From NCBI RefSeq assembly GCF_027887165.1, contig NC_077229.1, forward strand, positions 210,209,042-210,273,041: DNA of 64,000 bases. Reading direction: 5' to 3'. Below, piece by piece: positions 22,256 to 33,037 of this stretch. The stretch is from Monodelphis domestica. Its lineage: Eukaryota; Chordata; Mammalia; Didelphimorphia; Didelphidae. Made by a program: the position numbers and the translations under genes. Under the pieces are notes generated by a model. The model had not been told where the DNA came from. It did no database searches and saw only the letters and a program-made list of their open reading frames with translations. Position 1 is the first letter of the stretch; every line of letters starts with the position of its first letter.

Positions 22256-23169
22256 CCTGGGACCCTGTAATATAGAAATTAGAAGAGCTAAGAGGTCAAA
22301 GACACCCAGAGGGCTCAGGAAATAACAACCACAACAAAACTGAAATCTGAGACATTATCCCCCACACACACAGAGTAGAGGCTGACGCTAGCATAAGCAA
22401 TTAAAACAAAATAAACTAGCATAACAATCCAGAAATGGGCCACTAAAGATTAAAAAGAGGTGCCCTTTTGATTGGCTGGGGAGACAGAACTAAGAATTAT
22501 TCAAAAGTCCCAAATGAGCCTTTCTCTTCCTCCTTCCTGTCCTCAAGAAGGAGCCAATCTATGTTGGAGAACTCATGTCATGAGAATTAAAAGGGAAGAG
22601 GGAAACTGTTTCACCATATCCTGGATAGTGGGCAAACAAAGACTTTGAAAAGAGATCCAGTGTTTAAAAGATCAAAATAGAAAGAATATATTCTTTTTTT
22701 CCTACTGTTGGCTGAAAATTCCATTTCCTAATGCCCACATAATAGATCACAGATAGCATCAAATAATAGAATAAAGGCAGGAAAGAAAGAAAGGGGAAAG
22801 AAAGGGAGGACGAGATTAGATTTGCTAAGGGACCTTTAAAAAGGCAATTTACAGGATTATACTACTTATTTTATATTTAAGAACCTTTATACAACTCATT
22901 TCCTGCCTCCAAGTGCTAACTTTGCCTTTTGTTGTCCCCTTCTGGGCCTCTTCAAATAGATAGCCACATTTCATCATCCTTGCACCATTTTCCCTAATCC
23001 TCTCAGGGAATGGCACATCCTCTAGGTGCCTCTCACCTAGAGTCTAGGCTTCCTCTGCTCCAAGTGACTGCTTCTCTCTCGATACCTTGTCATATTTATA
23101 ACTGCCTTTCCCCTCCCAAAGGAAATAACCCTTATTAGTTCCCAAAGTCTTCCCTCCATCCCACATAAA
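22256..23169. other. Unassigned stretch
   Basis: No family recognised. 22860-23110 is T/C-rich and resembles L2 3' UTR composition, but no diagnostic motif is present. Confidence 0.4.
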
Positions 23170-23570
23170 TAAATAAAAAATAGGATCGTGGATTTAAAGC
23201 TGAAAGGAAACTCAGAGGTTTTGTTGTTGTTTGGTCATAACTGACTCTATGTGACCCTTTTTGGAATTTTCTTGGCAAAGAAACTGGAATGGTTTGCCAT
23301 TTCTTTCTCCAGCTCATTTTATAGATGGGGATACTGAGGTAAACAGGGTTATGTGCCCAAGATCACACAGCTAGTAAATGTCTGAATCCAGATTTAAACT
23401 CATGAAGATGGGTCTTCCAGGCATCAGGCCTTGTACTCTATCCACTGAACCATTTAGCTGCTCTCCCACCCCCCAGAGGTTACATAGCCCAATATCCTCT
23501 TTTCTGAGGTCCAAAGAGATCAAGATATCACAGCCAGGATTCAAGCACAGGTCAAAGGAATTGGGGCTAA
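23170..23570 (-). mobile_element. CORE-SINE split by a type B SINE
   Basis: Left part 23180-23220 (ATCGTGGATTTAAAGCTGAAA) and right part 23474-23570 (TTACATAGCCCAATATCC to CACAGCCAGGATTCAAGCAC). CAGAGGTT at both edges (23213-23220 and 23474-23481) is the duplicated target. Confidence 0.65.
23221..23473 (-). mobile_element. Type B SINE with clear target duplication
   Basis: Antisense tail TGTTGTTTGGTCATAACTGA, GAATTTTCTTGGCAAAGAAA, core GATCACACAGCTAGTAAATG, head complement TATCCACTGAACCATTTAGC. Exact 8-base CAGAGGTT flanks. Confidence 0.88.
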
Positions 23571-23679
23571 GGTTCAACTAATAAGTCTCTAAGGTCCTTT
23601 CTAGAACAAAATCTAGGATGATGTAACTCCTAGTCTAGAGCTCTTTTCACTTTATTGCAAAACCATCCCTTCTATCAGG

Positions 23680-23760
23680 TGCTAAATGCTGTGCTTAGCA
23701 TTAAGGGCTTGGGAAAAAGAAAGAGAAGAAATAGCTCCTTCAAGGAGGTCACAATCTGAT
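23680..23760 (-). mobile_element. L2-like fragment, antisense
   Basis: CAGGTGCTAAATGCTGTGCTT and CTCCTTCAAGGAGGTCACAATC match the reverse complement of the segment upstream of an L2 3' end. Confidence 0.55.
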
Positions 23761-23765
23761 TGAGG

Positions 23766-23845
23766 ACTATAGGATCATAGATCTAAAGCTGGAAGATACT
23801 TGAGAGATAACCTAATTCAAACCCCTCTTTTTACAGTTAAAAGAT
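23766..23845 (-). mobile_element. CORE-SINE fragment with CR1/L3-like tail
   Basis: ATAGGATCATAGATCTAAAG, CTGGAAGATACTTGAGAG and CCCCTCTTTTTACAG mark the antisense tail and edge of a CORE-SINE. Confidence 0.6.
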
Positions 23846-24199
23846 AGATGGCAGGCAATGCTAGAAAGAGAGGAGAAAAAGACAGAAAAAAGGGGAAAGG
23901 AGAGAGAGGAAAAGACAGAGAAAGAGACAGAGAGAGGAGAAGAAACAGTAGACAGAAGCATATTGATAAACATTTAACAGCCAGCTCAATGGAGAAAAAT
24001 GTATAAGACGTATTCTTAAGTTTAGTATACATTATTAATATTTTCTGTTAATTTCTTAAGTTTAGACAACCAAAAAACAGCAAATCCTAGTTTCTAATGT
24101 GTAAATGTTTGCCTAAAAATTTAACAACCGGCTCTCCCAAGCTAATTTAACTATCTCCATCATGCCCCTGGATAGATAAATAGAAAGAGCATTTATTAA
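23846..24199. other. Purine-rich tract and unassigned DNA
   Basis: 23860-23945 is a GA-rich low-complexity tract (AGAAAGAGACAGAGAGAGG). The rest shows no recognised feature. Confidence 0.6.
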
Positions 24200-24310
24200 A
24201 TGCTTACTATATTCTAGCATTGTTAGGGATAGAAACACAATCTAACACAGCAGTTCCTGACCTCAAGGAGCTTACATTCTAATAGAGAAAGACAACACAC
24301 CAAAGGAGAG
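24200..24310 (-). mobile_element. L2 LINE 3' end, antisense
   Basis: GCATTTATTAAATGCTTACT, TTCTAGCATTGTTAGGGATAG and CTCAAGGAGCTTACATTCTA follow reversed L2 3' end order. Confidence 0.7.
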
Positions 24311-24417
24311 CTATAAAGCAAGAGAAGAGTATCCCCACAGGAGAAAGTTTACTGGGGAGGAGGTGGAGAATAAGTCCAGAGAATGCTTTGAGGCGTCATG
24401 TCTAAGACCCCAATACT

Positions 24418-24520
24418 AAGTTACTTGCACAGAATCATACAGCAGTAAACAAAAGAGGGAAAATATAAACCCAGCTCTTCTGACAAGAGATCAACATTCT
24501 TTTTACTGCAAGAGAGTTCA
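24418..24520 (-). mobile_element. MIR fragment
   Basis: AAGTTACTTGCACAGAATCA and the CCCAGCTCTTCTGACAAGAG area match the core-to-head part of an antisense MIR. Confidence 0.5.
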
Positions 24521-26339
24521 GGAATTCTCTCCAACCACAAAATGCAGGTGAGACCAAATGAATATTTTGGCAATAGGGAGAAAAGGAAAGAAGAGAAATG
24601 ATACACCCCTCAGTGTCACAGAGAAACCTCAGCTCATCTGTTGGGTGTTTTCAATATCCGCCATCGCTATGCATAGAAAGGAAGCTAGATGGAGGGCTAA
24701 TGGCTAGAAGAATAAGTGAAAATACCAGTTTGTTAGATGTTAAATAAACACTAACTATTGAATTTCCTCTTGCTTGCTGGAGAAAATGTAAAGGATATGA
24801 GGCCAGTTCTATCACCCGAGACACACATCACAGAGAGGAAAAACCCAAGTCTGAGAGTCAAAGGGGAAAGGTAGGAAAGGAAATTATAAGGTCAAAGGGC
24901 CTGCCTGGGGAAGTCAGATTACCCAACATGTTTAAAGCATTAGATGGTCTGGACGTAGTTGGGGAAGAGGGAGAGTATGGTGAGAGGGATGGAGGAGGGG
25001 AAGGAAGAGAGGTCTGAAGAATGACAAAAAAGGCAGGGGAAGAGAGCTCGATTTTTTTTTTCCCTCCTAAAGTTTTACTGGAAACCCTTGCTCCATTGCA
25101 GGGCACATCATTAAGAAGGGGAAATGGGTTAGGAATCAGCCAGCCAAATACAAAAAGAAAGGAGTGTGGAGTAGAGGTTAATTGTGGCCGTCAGAGATGA
25201 GTGGTTACATGGGGAGACTCATTTAAAATTAACGAGGCATTTGGTTGCATTTTATAGATCTTGCTAGGTAGTCAGATCATAAGCCAAGGGGGCAGAAATG
25301 GAATGACTCCTGAGAAACTTTTCTTGGCCAGCCCCATTCAAGTGAAACAGATGGACATGGGGTCTCTGCACCAAGTAGCAAGAGCACAAATAAATTCATG
25401 AAGCCACAGTCTCACCAAGACCTGTGGAAGGGAGAGGAGCCAAAAGGGGGCCACGAAAGAAAGACCCCAGCTGGCATTTCCAAGCTCAGAGGCAAAAAAA
25501 AAAACCTGAGAAGACAAAGCTGTCCCTTAAGGTAAGGTTTGAGTTGCAGCATCTGGGCCTCAGAAGTAGCAGAAACCTTTTCTCTTGCTCTGTAACAGGC
25601 TAGTTCCCTAGAAGCCTAAGAAGAGGGTTGTGTCCTGTAGCCCACAATCATTCTTATTTCTCTGAGAATTTGAGACTCTGCACATGCAGAGTATCCTCTC
25701 TGCCTAGTTGGTGATTTCTACTAAATCACAGTAATCAGGGAGCATCTTGATGCTTGGTTGTACAAGGTAAACTGTAGTGGCAAGAGAATTATGGACCAAG
25801 CAGGGGGATTTTGATCTGAATGTGATATCTCTTGAAATTGCAAGTTCTTGCTCAACAACCCAACCCAGGATGACCCTAGTGTGGATGTCGTATCCTAGAG
25901 TTCCAAAACAATAGGCTTTTATAACAACTTCATCATTCATAACTTCATGCTATTATCTCCAGCCTCAAGATTTAAAAGATGGAGGAGAGCCTACTGTAAA
26001 TTTCTTGAAATCACACAGCATCAACAACAGGTCTAAGAAGAATTCTCCTAATGTCTGACTTTGCCCAGACAATGGTCTCTTTGCCAGGGAGATCTTAGGG
26101 AAATGTTTTTTTACTCCTATACCCAGATAGAATTGAAAATATGAATCTAGGATTGAGGAGAAGAGCCAAAGAGAAGACATTAACATTTTACAACACCAAA
26201 CCAATAAAAAAATAAAAAATAAAAGGGAAGAAGACCAGGTGAGTTTTCTCCTTATTTTGCCCAGAAATAGGTCTTCATGACACTTCCCAGTCAACTTCCT
26301 ACCAGGCTGCCTCTAGTTCCCCTTTATATTATCATCTCC
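24521..26339. other. Repeat-poor stretch, about 1.8 kb
   Basis: No transposon recognised. 24960-25020 is purine-rich. Several minus-strand frames (82, 78 and 109 codons) are open but show no domain. A donor-like CTTAAG/GTAAGG lies near 25530 without a clear partner acceptor. Confidence 0.45.
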
Positions 26340-26375
26340 CACCTGAATATAAACTCCTTGAGAGCAAGAACTATA

Positions 26376-26525
26376 TATTTTTTTAAAACTCTTGGCTCCT
26401 GTCTTAGTATCAGGTCCAAGACAGAAGAGCCAGAGTCACCCAGCTAGGAAGTATCTGAGGTCAGATTTGAATCCAGGTATTCCCAACTCCAGGCCTGACT
26501 ATTTCCTGTACTACCTAGCTGCCCC
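26376..26525 (-). mobile_element. Type A SINE with internal deletion
   Basis: AAACTCTTGGCTCCTGTCTTA tail complement, but the segment between AGACAGAAGAG and CCAGAGTCACCCAGC lacks about 45 bases of the usual core. Ends at the head complement CTACCTAGCTGCCCC. Confidence 0.8.
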
Positions 26526-26526
26526 T

Positions 26527-26655
26527 GGACAGTTTCCTCATCTGTAAAATGAGTTGGAGAAGGAAATAACAAAACGCTCTAGTATATTTGCCAAGAAAAC
26601 CCCAAAACAGGTCACAAAGAGTTGGACACAGATGAAAAATGATTAAACAGCAAAG
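26527..26655 (+). mobile_element. Type B SINE, 3' half
   Basis: AGTTTCCTCATCTGTAAAAT, AGTTGGAGAAGGAAATAAC and GCCAAGAAAACCCCAAAAC with GAGTTGGACACAGATG. The head is missing. Confidence 0.8.
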
Positions 26656-26765
26656 AACCAGAGCTGTGGAAGCTATGTTTGTCTTATTTACTTATACTGG
26701 TATGCCTAGCACTTAGCCCAGTGCCTGGAAAATAATAAGCTTTTAATACATTTTTAATAAATGTT

Positions 26766-26845
26766 CCATCTGTCTATCTATTTACCTATCTATCTCTATC
26801 CATCTATCTATCTGAATAGCCATCCTTCTATCTTTCTATATTTAT
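26766..26845. repeat. Imperfect (CTAT)n microsatellite
   Basis: Repeated CTAT units (CTATCTATTTACCTATCTAT) with interruptions. Confidence 0.9.
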
Positions 26846-26972
26846 CAACCATGGATCAACTTGACAAGTGAACAATGAAAAAAGATGAAGATGAAAGGAG
26901 CAAGGCCCTTCTGAGTTATTCACAGGAGCTATTCTGCCAAAGTCCAGGAAAAAGAAACTCTTTTGAACCAAA

Positions 26973-27205
26973 GTGGAACAGCTAGCTAGTAGAGTGCTAG
27001 GTCTGGAATCAGAAAGACCCAGTTCAAATCTGGCCTCAGACACATACTACATGGACAAGTCACTTGATTCTGCTTGCCTCAGTTTCCTCACCAGTAAAAT
27101 GAGCTGAAGAAGGAAATGACAAAACACTCCAGTATCTCTGTAAAAAAAAAAAACTCCAAAAGAAATCACAAAGCGTTGGACAGGAATAAACAATGACTAA
27201 ACAGC
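26973..27205 (+). mobile_element. Type B SINE, near full length
   Basis: GGAACAGCTAGCTAGTAGAG head, CCAGTTCAAATCTGGCCTC, TCAGTTTCCTCACCAGTAAA and an RTE-like tail (CACAAAGCGTTGGACAGG). An A-rich expansion follows CAGTATCTCTGT. Confidence 0.85.
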
Positions 27206-27822
27206 TAAGAACCAAAGGGCCCTAGAAGTTATGTAAAGATCCCAATCTCATCCACTCCCTAAATTCAGTGGAAATAACACCAACCACAGCTTAACACTCT
27301 TATAGAAAACTTCATTTCTAACTAGTTGCTCTACCAGTTCATTTCTCAAAAGAGCCACCAAATGGAAAAAAAAAAACTAAAAATATAGGAAACATGGGCC
27401 TAGAAAGCACTACAATGGTCAGAGAAAGAACTACTCTGCTCTTGTTTTGTTGGAGAGTCCAGGAAAAGAAGGGGGTTGTTTCTTATTTTGTTGGCTTAAA
27501 GGAAGTATCCTGAAGAGGTTACATGGCAAAAGCCCTGCCTAGAGAGCTTAGGGGCAGTTATAATAGAGGAGGAAATGAACTCTTCAGTCCAGACATCAGA
27601 ATCCAAAGTAATGAACTACAGATGCAAGGAGACAGCTTCCAAGCTGGATATTAGTAAGCAATCTCTTAAGGATGACTATATAGGATTCACATGGAAAGTA
27701 CAACAAGACAGCTAAGCCAGTTTAGCTTTTTCTTTTTATCCACACTCATTTGATACTCATTTTAGACATCTTAGACATAAGGACAGTGTTACATAATATT
27801 AGCCTCAGTCTCCTCAAGACTC
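27206..27822. other. Unassigned stretch
   Basis: No repeat family or exon recognised. Confidence 0.5.
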
Positions 27823-27990
27823 TCTAGGTCAGTGCTAGGTACATAGTAAGTATTCAATAAATAATCAGACAACAAATATTTATTAAATGCTATATTTACT
27901 GTGTGCCAGGCATGGTGCTAACTAAACTCTAGGACTGAAAAAAGGCAAACATACTCCCTGCCTTCAAGGAGTTCACATTCTAATGGAGAT
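27823..27990. mobile_element. Head-on pair of L2 3' ends
   Basis: 27823-27863 reads as plus L2 (CTAGGTACATAGTAAGTATT, CAATAAAT). 27868-27990 reads as minus L2 (ATATTTATTAAATGCTATAT, GTGTGCCAGGCATGGTGCTA, AAGGAGTTCACATTCTAATG). Confidence 0.65.
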
Positions 27991-28288
27991 CTCTTACAAA
28001 ATATTTACATATGTATTAGCCATACATAGGGTAAATAGGAATGTCATAGGTAATAATTTTTAATGGGTTTTCCTGTATATACATACAATGAAATGACCCT
28101 GCCTGATTATTAGTTTGGGATGCTTTGTGGGATATGGGATGTGTTGGTGCTTCTATATGCCCATGCATTTGGTGCAAATCCTTTTCTTTGTCCCCACTAA
28201 TGTCTTTGAGATTCATCCTCAGGATAAAAGAAGCAAAGCCTAGGCCAATGACTTGGTGAAACTAAGGTAGGGAAGAATATAGAAGAAG

Positions 28289-28462
28289 AATCATAGGATT
28301 ATAGATAGAGAGCTACAAGAGACTTCAGTGGTCATTGAATCCAACCCCTTCATTTTCCAGATAGGCCAAGAAAGATGGTGAGACTTGCCCAAGGTTGTAA
28401 ATGGAAAACTAAGGATCTAAACCCTTTGGCTCAAAGTCTAGCCCTTGCTCCACTGAACTGCA
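28289..28462 (-). mobile_element. CORE-SINE with CR1/L3-like tail
   Basis: CATAGGATTATAGATAGAGA, GAATCCAACCCCTTCATTTT, GAGACTTGCCCAAGGTTG and a head remnant near GCTCCACTGAACTGCAC. Confidence 0.7.
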
Positions 28463-28673
28463 CCAACAAGGTATCTAATATCCACAGATTTTATGCTATG
28501 TCTGTCAGTTCAGCGAAGCTGTTGAGTGGGGACTAGAAAGGAGCCATGAAGGTATACTGATAAGAACAAATAAGGGTGTTGGGAACCAGAGCATGATCAC
28601 AGAAAAAAATAAACTATTGCTCACAATTGCTCAGATATAACCTTGACACACAAAACATTTAAGAACAAGATTA

Positions 28674-28871
28674 TTTTTAAATCGTTACCTTCTGTCTTAG
28701 ACTCAATACTGTGTATTGGGTCTAAGGCAGATGAGCAATAAGGGTAAGGCAATTGGGGTTAAGTGACTTGCCCAGAATCACACAGCTAGGAAGTAGTTGA
28801 GATCAGATTTGAATGAAAAACTTCCTTCTCCAGGCCTGGCTATCTATCCACTGAGCCACCTAACTGCCCCC
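28674..28871 (-). mobile_element. Type A SINE, full length
   Basis: AAATCGTTACCTTCTGTCTT tail, AGTGACTTGCCCAGAATCAC core, GCCTGGCTATCTATCCACTG and head complement ACCTAACTGCCCCCC. Confidence 0.88.
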
Positions 28872-29089
28872 CTAATAACAATATATTAATAGCTTCTGAC
28901 ATATCAAGTACTCATGACTACCAGTATACATGGAATGAAAAGTTCTCAAAATATAGTCTTAGTAGAAGAAATCAAAACTACATGGGAACAGAATGAGGTA
29001 TTCATCATTTCCATCATACTGTCTGCTACTGAAGAAGTGCCCAACATGTTCTCTGGAGAAGTCTGTAGAAGATGAGTTTATGTACTCTA

Positions 29090-29530
29090 AGGAATGGTGA
29101 CCTGGAGGATTTCTATATGAATTGGAAGAGCCTCCAGGAACTGATGCAGAGTGAAATGAGCAGAACCAAATAGAGAGTGAAACATTGTGGAACAATAAAA
29201 TGTAATGGACTGTGCTAATACAAGATAATCCCAAAGAACCTATGAGAAAGAATGCTATCCACATCGAGACAAAGAACTGTGGGAGTAGAAACAGAGAAGA
29301 AAAACAAATGATTTATTTATTTGTATGGATATATGATTGGGGGGGGTGGTTTGAAAAGATTACTCTATTGCAAAGATGAAAAATGTGGAAATAGTTATAA
29401 GTGATAACATTTGTATAACCCAGTGGAAATGCTTATTGGATCCAAGAAGGGGAAAGGTAGAAGAGAAGGAAAGAAAATGAAATGTATAAACATGGAAAAA
29501 TATTTTTAAAAATAAAAATAATTTAACATT
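29090..29530 (+). mobile_element. LINE-1 3' UTR copy
   Basis: GGAACTGATGCAGAGTGAAA, GAGCAGAACCAAATAGAGAG, ACAAAGAACTGTGGGAGTAG and a terminal ATGGAAAAATATTTTTAAAA match, in order, the L1 3' UTR copy at 46943-47446. 5'-truncated. The 101-codon minus frame across it is a by-product. Confidence 0.75.
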
Positions 29531-29875
29531 TTTTTACATTTTAAAAAAAGAGGATGAGTTTATGCACATCACATATTCAATGACAAAAAGCAAGTATTTT
29601 ATCCATCTGTTCAATAATCCATTGAGTATTAAACTTAAAATAGCAATAAGATGATAGCCGCTATTCTAAGGACCATTTATTTCAGAATAAAATTGATGAT
29701 ATTGTTAATGATGATGATAACAATAATAATCCAGAGACCTGAGACCCATGGGTGTGAAAAAATCAATTTCTTCATCGGGGTGGAAACAGCAAGGAAACAT
29801 CCAACTAAGAGAATTTACCTAGAGGACCATATAAGGGAGAGGAAAAGGAAGTGGCATGGAAGGAAAAGTCTAGAA
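29531..29875. other. Unassigned, with short ATG/AAT repeats
   Basis: 29695-29735 is a small imperfect GAT/AAC/AAT triplet patch. Otherwise no recognised feature. Confidence 0.5.
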
Positions 29876-30022
29876 CAGTGGTGTCAAACTCAAATAGAAA
29901 GATATGCCTGAGGCCCATGTTGGCTTAGAGAAACACAAATAAACACTATCTATGTTGTACTGCATTTTATAAGCCATTTCTCAATTATATTTTAATCTAG
30001 TACAGGTAGTACTTTGACACTT
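29876..30022. mobile_element. Probable hAT-type non-autonomous DNA transposon fragment
   Basis: Starts CAGTGGTGTCAAACTCAAAT, continues ACACTATCTATGTTGTA and TTTTAATCTAG, and ends near TTTGACACTTC, the layout of a vertebrate hAT-type MITE. No convincing 8-base target duplication found. Confidence 0.5.
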
Positions 30023-30151
30023 CAGATCTCAGACCCTGGGCTCTCCCCCAAAAAAGGTATATAATTAAATTAGTATGCTTTGGGGATATTTAGCAGCATC
30101 CTCTAAGCCTAGATCTCATGGTACCTTACTCACTATCTCCTGAAACTTCTT

Positions 30152-30275
30152 CTACTCCACCAACCTAGGTACCCCATAAATAATGGACTTACCCTACTCT
30201 ACAAACCAATGAACTTCATAGATAATGGGTTTACCCTACCCCACAAATCTAGGTACCTCATAGATAACAAGTTCT
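30152..30275. repeat. 42-base minisatellite, about 2.9 copies
   Basis: Units start at 30152, 30194 and 30236, exactly 42 bases apart, each opening CTACTCC/CTACTCT/CTACCCC and containing an ACCTAGGTACC-like block and CATA(A/G)ATAA. The middle unit differs most. Not part of any transposon recognised here. Confidence 0.85.
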
Positions 30276-30659
30276 TTTTGCATGAAAGAGGAAAATAATC
30301 TTCTCTGGAGACTCTATGTGAAGAGAAAAATCATATACTTAAACATTTCACCTGGGTCAAGTTGCCAAAGCCACACTAATGTAGATTTTCCGTGCAGCCA
30401 GCATAAAGTTCTATGCTCAACCCAGCCCAAAGAAAATATTTCAAAAGGAGCCTTTTCTTACTTTGTTACTTACAATGCATGGGATTTCTTGGGCTGTATT
30501 TACAACTAACTATGGAGGGAGCAAAAAAAAAAAAGGAGGATGTCCCTTGGAGGAACAATAAAGTAAAAGAGTGAATTTTCTCCAATTTAATGTTTTTTCC
30601 ATGTATTTTGCTAAGAAATAAAGCAAATTCACACATATTATAAGGTCATCAAACAGAAC
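30276..30659. other. Unassigned stretch
   Basis: An A-run and AT-rich DNA. The region just left of 30660 would be the downstream GU-rich zone of the minus-strand polyadenylation signal described next (TATGTGTGAATT on that strand). Confidence 0.4.
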
Positions 30660-30677
30660 TGGGATACTTTAAGGGTT

Positions 30678-30683
30678 TTTATT
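30678..30683 (-). promoter_or_regulatory. Polyadenylation signal candidate
   Basis: AATAAA on the minus strand, 45 bases after the TAG of the candidate terminal exon. T/GT-rich sequence lies 20-50 bases further downstream, as expected of a real poly-A site. Confidence 0.35.
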
Positions 30684-30727
30684 GACACCAAAGTTCATAT
30701 ACAAAGACAATAACTTCAGATGCCTAT

Positions 30728-30937
30728 CTATTGCTTCTTCATAACCCAGGAACTCTTAGAAGGGAAAACTGGACTCTTGGAACAATGGTGGAAAACTCTC
30801 CCAACAAGGAGAAGGGGATCATTAATTTGAAGATTCTTAGCCACAGTGCTATTTAGATGGGCCCGAACAATGAATAAAAGATCTCCTTCACTACATTCCT
30901 TGCCCATTACAAGACTTGGTACCAAGTAGTTGAAATA
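30728..30937 (-). CDS. Candidate terminal coding exon of an unidentified gene
   Basis: On the minus strand a pyrimidine-rich acceptor (AACTCTTCTCTCTAG) ends at 30938. From 30937 an open frame of 69 codons runs to TAG at 30728-30730. Residues include YFNYLVPSLVMGKEC near the start, an Asn-Ser-Thr glycosylation sequon, and NDPLLLVGRVFHHC; the C-terminus is SWVMKKQ. A short 3' UTR then leads to AATAAA at 30683-30678. No poly-A tract follows, so this is not an obvious processed copy. I do not recognise the protein; a small secreted or beta-barrel type domain is only an impression. Upstream exons were not found. A 69-codon frame alone could be chance; the support is the combination of acceptor, stop and poly-A signal. 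Confidence 0.3.
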   Translation of the reverse strand, partial: YFNYLVPSLVMGKECSEGDLLFIVRAHLNSTVAKNLQINDPLLLVGRVFHHCSKSPVFPSKSSWVMKKQ

Positions 30938-30939
30938 CT

Positions 30940-31424
30940 AGAGAGAAGAGTTATAAGTAAAGTAGAGCAGGTTGGTAAAGAATCATTGACTCTCTTGGTT
31001 GTAATAGACCTCAGTAGTCAATTCAGACCCTGTACTGCTATGAAGACTAAAGGGTAGCAGCTGGGGTAGTAGTAAGCCAGAGGAGAAGAAGGAGAGGCAC
31101 CCTCCAACTGGTACAAAAAGAAAAAAAAGAAAGCTTTCGTGTAGCAAACCTGCAAAGCAACTCTGTTGAGAAGGAGATTGATTGCTGGGCAACCTTCTTG
31201 CCTTCCATACATAGAGACCAAGTCTCTGTTACTTTTTGTATCATTTCCTTCTTTCTCCCTTTAAGGTTGTCTGTGGTCCATGACATCCAAATTCCTCATC
31301 CTGACATACACACCTATTGATTTCAGTCAGATTTCATTGACACAAAAATAACAGCGAGACATGGCATGGTTTTCCTCAGATCCCACAAATTTTGTAGTTT
31401 CTTCTCTATGGTAGTCGAGCCATA
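30940..31424. other. Unassigned stretch upstream of the candidate exon
   Basis: Several overlapping minus-strand frames (67-79 codons, 30983-31286) are open, but they lie in different frames and none joins cleanly to the candidate exon. Could be intron. Confidence 0.4.
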
Positions 31425-31630
31425 AACTTAGACTCAGAAAACTTGATTTTAAACCTTGACTATGACATTTACTACATTTGTGACCCTGGGTAAGTCATTT
31501 GACCTCTTATCTTTAACTTCTACATATGCAAAATGGCAATAATAACAAAGGCACTGTCTACCCCATAGAACAGTTGTTAGGAAAATGCTAGGACCTAAAA
31601 TGGTAGATAAATAGGATTTATTATTGTTTG
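31425..31630 (+). mobile_element. MIR SINE
   Basis: GACTCAGAAAACTTGATTTT, TTTGTGACCCTGGGTAAGTC, AATGGCAATAATAACAAAGG and CCATAGAACAGTTGTTAGGA follow MIR order. Confidence 0.75.
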
Positions 31631-32348
31631 CATTATTGTTGTTATTATTCACTTATTCTCAGAAGACCCATAAAAATCCTTCATTTACACTGTTCCCTGA
31701 GGTTGCCAAACTGCTGGCTTACCCCATGTCTCCCTTCAAAATTCAAGCTGTCGATTTTAGAAAAACCTAAATTTACAAGCTGAAGGCTCACCTTTATCCA
31801 ATTCTGCACCTTAAAATTCTCCTCCAAAATTTTCCTTTGCTTTATTATATATGATGAAGTGAGTTCAAATGGAAACTGCTCTCCAAGTCCTCATATTTAT
31901 TTCATAATGCCAATATTATTTTTACCAAGCTCATATTTCAAGAAGCTTTACTCTGTTCTGATTACCCTGAACCAGGGGAAATTATTTTATCCCTTCCCTG
32001 GGTTTTAAGAAGAAACTGTCTGTGGCTTATATTTATCAACATTGCAATTTCTTTTATAAGGAATTGAAGCCAGGATTTAGGAAGAAAAGAAGCATCCAGA
32101 ATAGGATTGGCCTTATTGGAGAAGATAAAGAGGTGCTGACTTCCCCAGAGTCATTCTTCTGGTTATTTATACCCATAAAAGGTTCCACAGGTCATGGATG
32201 GTAGTTTTTTAAAGATCTCATGACCCTCACATGATAGTCTACACTGATTTCCACCTAGCGCTGCCTTAGCCAGATCTTGCCTTCCCCTCAGTTGGAATCA
32301 TGGTAATTCCTGAGTCTGTGAATGGTTCCTGAGGAAAAGAAAAAAGCA
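31631..32348. other. Unassigned stretch
   Basis: No family recognised. Short plus-strand frame at 32022-32204 has no domain. Confidence 0.5.
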
Positions 32349-32484
32349 TAATCAAAGAATCTCTGAGCTGGAAGGGATCCTGGAGACAATTTGAGACAAA
32401 GGAGGAAGTGATTTGGCCAAGGTCACAAGCCTCAAGACTCAAATCCTTGTGCTCTAGTTTGCATTCTGATGCTCTTTGTACTGT
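32349..32484 (-). mobile_element. CORE-SINE
   Basis: AATCTCTGAGCTGGAAGGGA, AGTGATTTGGCCAAGGTCAC and AGGTCACAAGCCTCAAGACTC, a shortened antisense CORE-SINE. Confidence 0.65.
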
Positions 32485-33020
32485 CATTTGTCCCTGTATC
32501 ACAGCCTAAGGGGAAATCCTGAAACATTCCAAAAGGAGAACTACTGCTACTGTGATTTGCTTTGAAGAGCAAAGGATCTTGATATTAAAATGTTTCACTA
32601 AGAATATATGCAAACCAAGTTCTCAGCCACCACAGAAATACATTAGGTGATGGCTTTTATGGGATGTAAGAAAGAGACGTCTCTGCCTTCTCCTGTGGGT
32701 CATTGATACTAGCCTGGTGACAAATAAGACTAGGGTTCAAGATTGGTTGGCAGAGAAGTTTAACTAGTGAAAAACTGGTCCAAGTTAATTATACTATGAA
32801 TGAATTTAAGAATTTTTTATAAAAAATGAATAATTAAAGTTAATTACTTTAATTTTAGAAACTTGGATTCCTTGAGCAGCATTGTGAAACCTATTGATAA
32901 TTAAAAGAAAAGTTAAATTTCACTTAGAAGTTACTGAAAACTTATCATGTAGTTTTCCCCTTCAAGTCCACAGACACAGGCTCCCCCCCCCCCCCCAAAT
33001 CTACCCATGGGCCCCAGGTT
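32485..33020. other. Unassigned stretch with a 14-C run
   Basis: Run of 14 C at 32983-32996. Otherwise AT-rich with no recognised feature. Confidence 0.5.
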
Positions 33021-33037
33021 AAGAATCTCTGAGTCAG

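Larger units (their letters stand above)
26340..26760 (+). mobile_element. L2 LINE 3' end split by two SINEs
   Basis: 26345-26375 (TATAAACTCCTTGAGAGCAA) and 26665-26760 (TATGTTTGTCTTATTTACTT, AGCCCAGTGCCTGGAAAATA) form one L2 end. Type A (minus) and type B (plus) pieces lie between. Confidence 0.7.

Noticed and set aside
28959..29264. 101-codon minus-strand frame
   Set aside because: Antisense of an L1 3' UTR copy.
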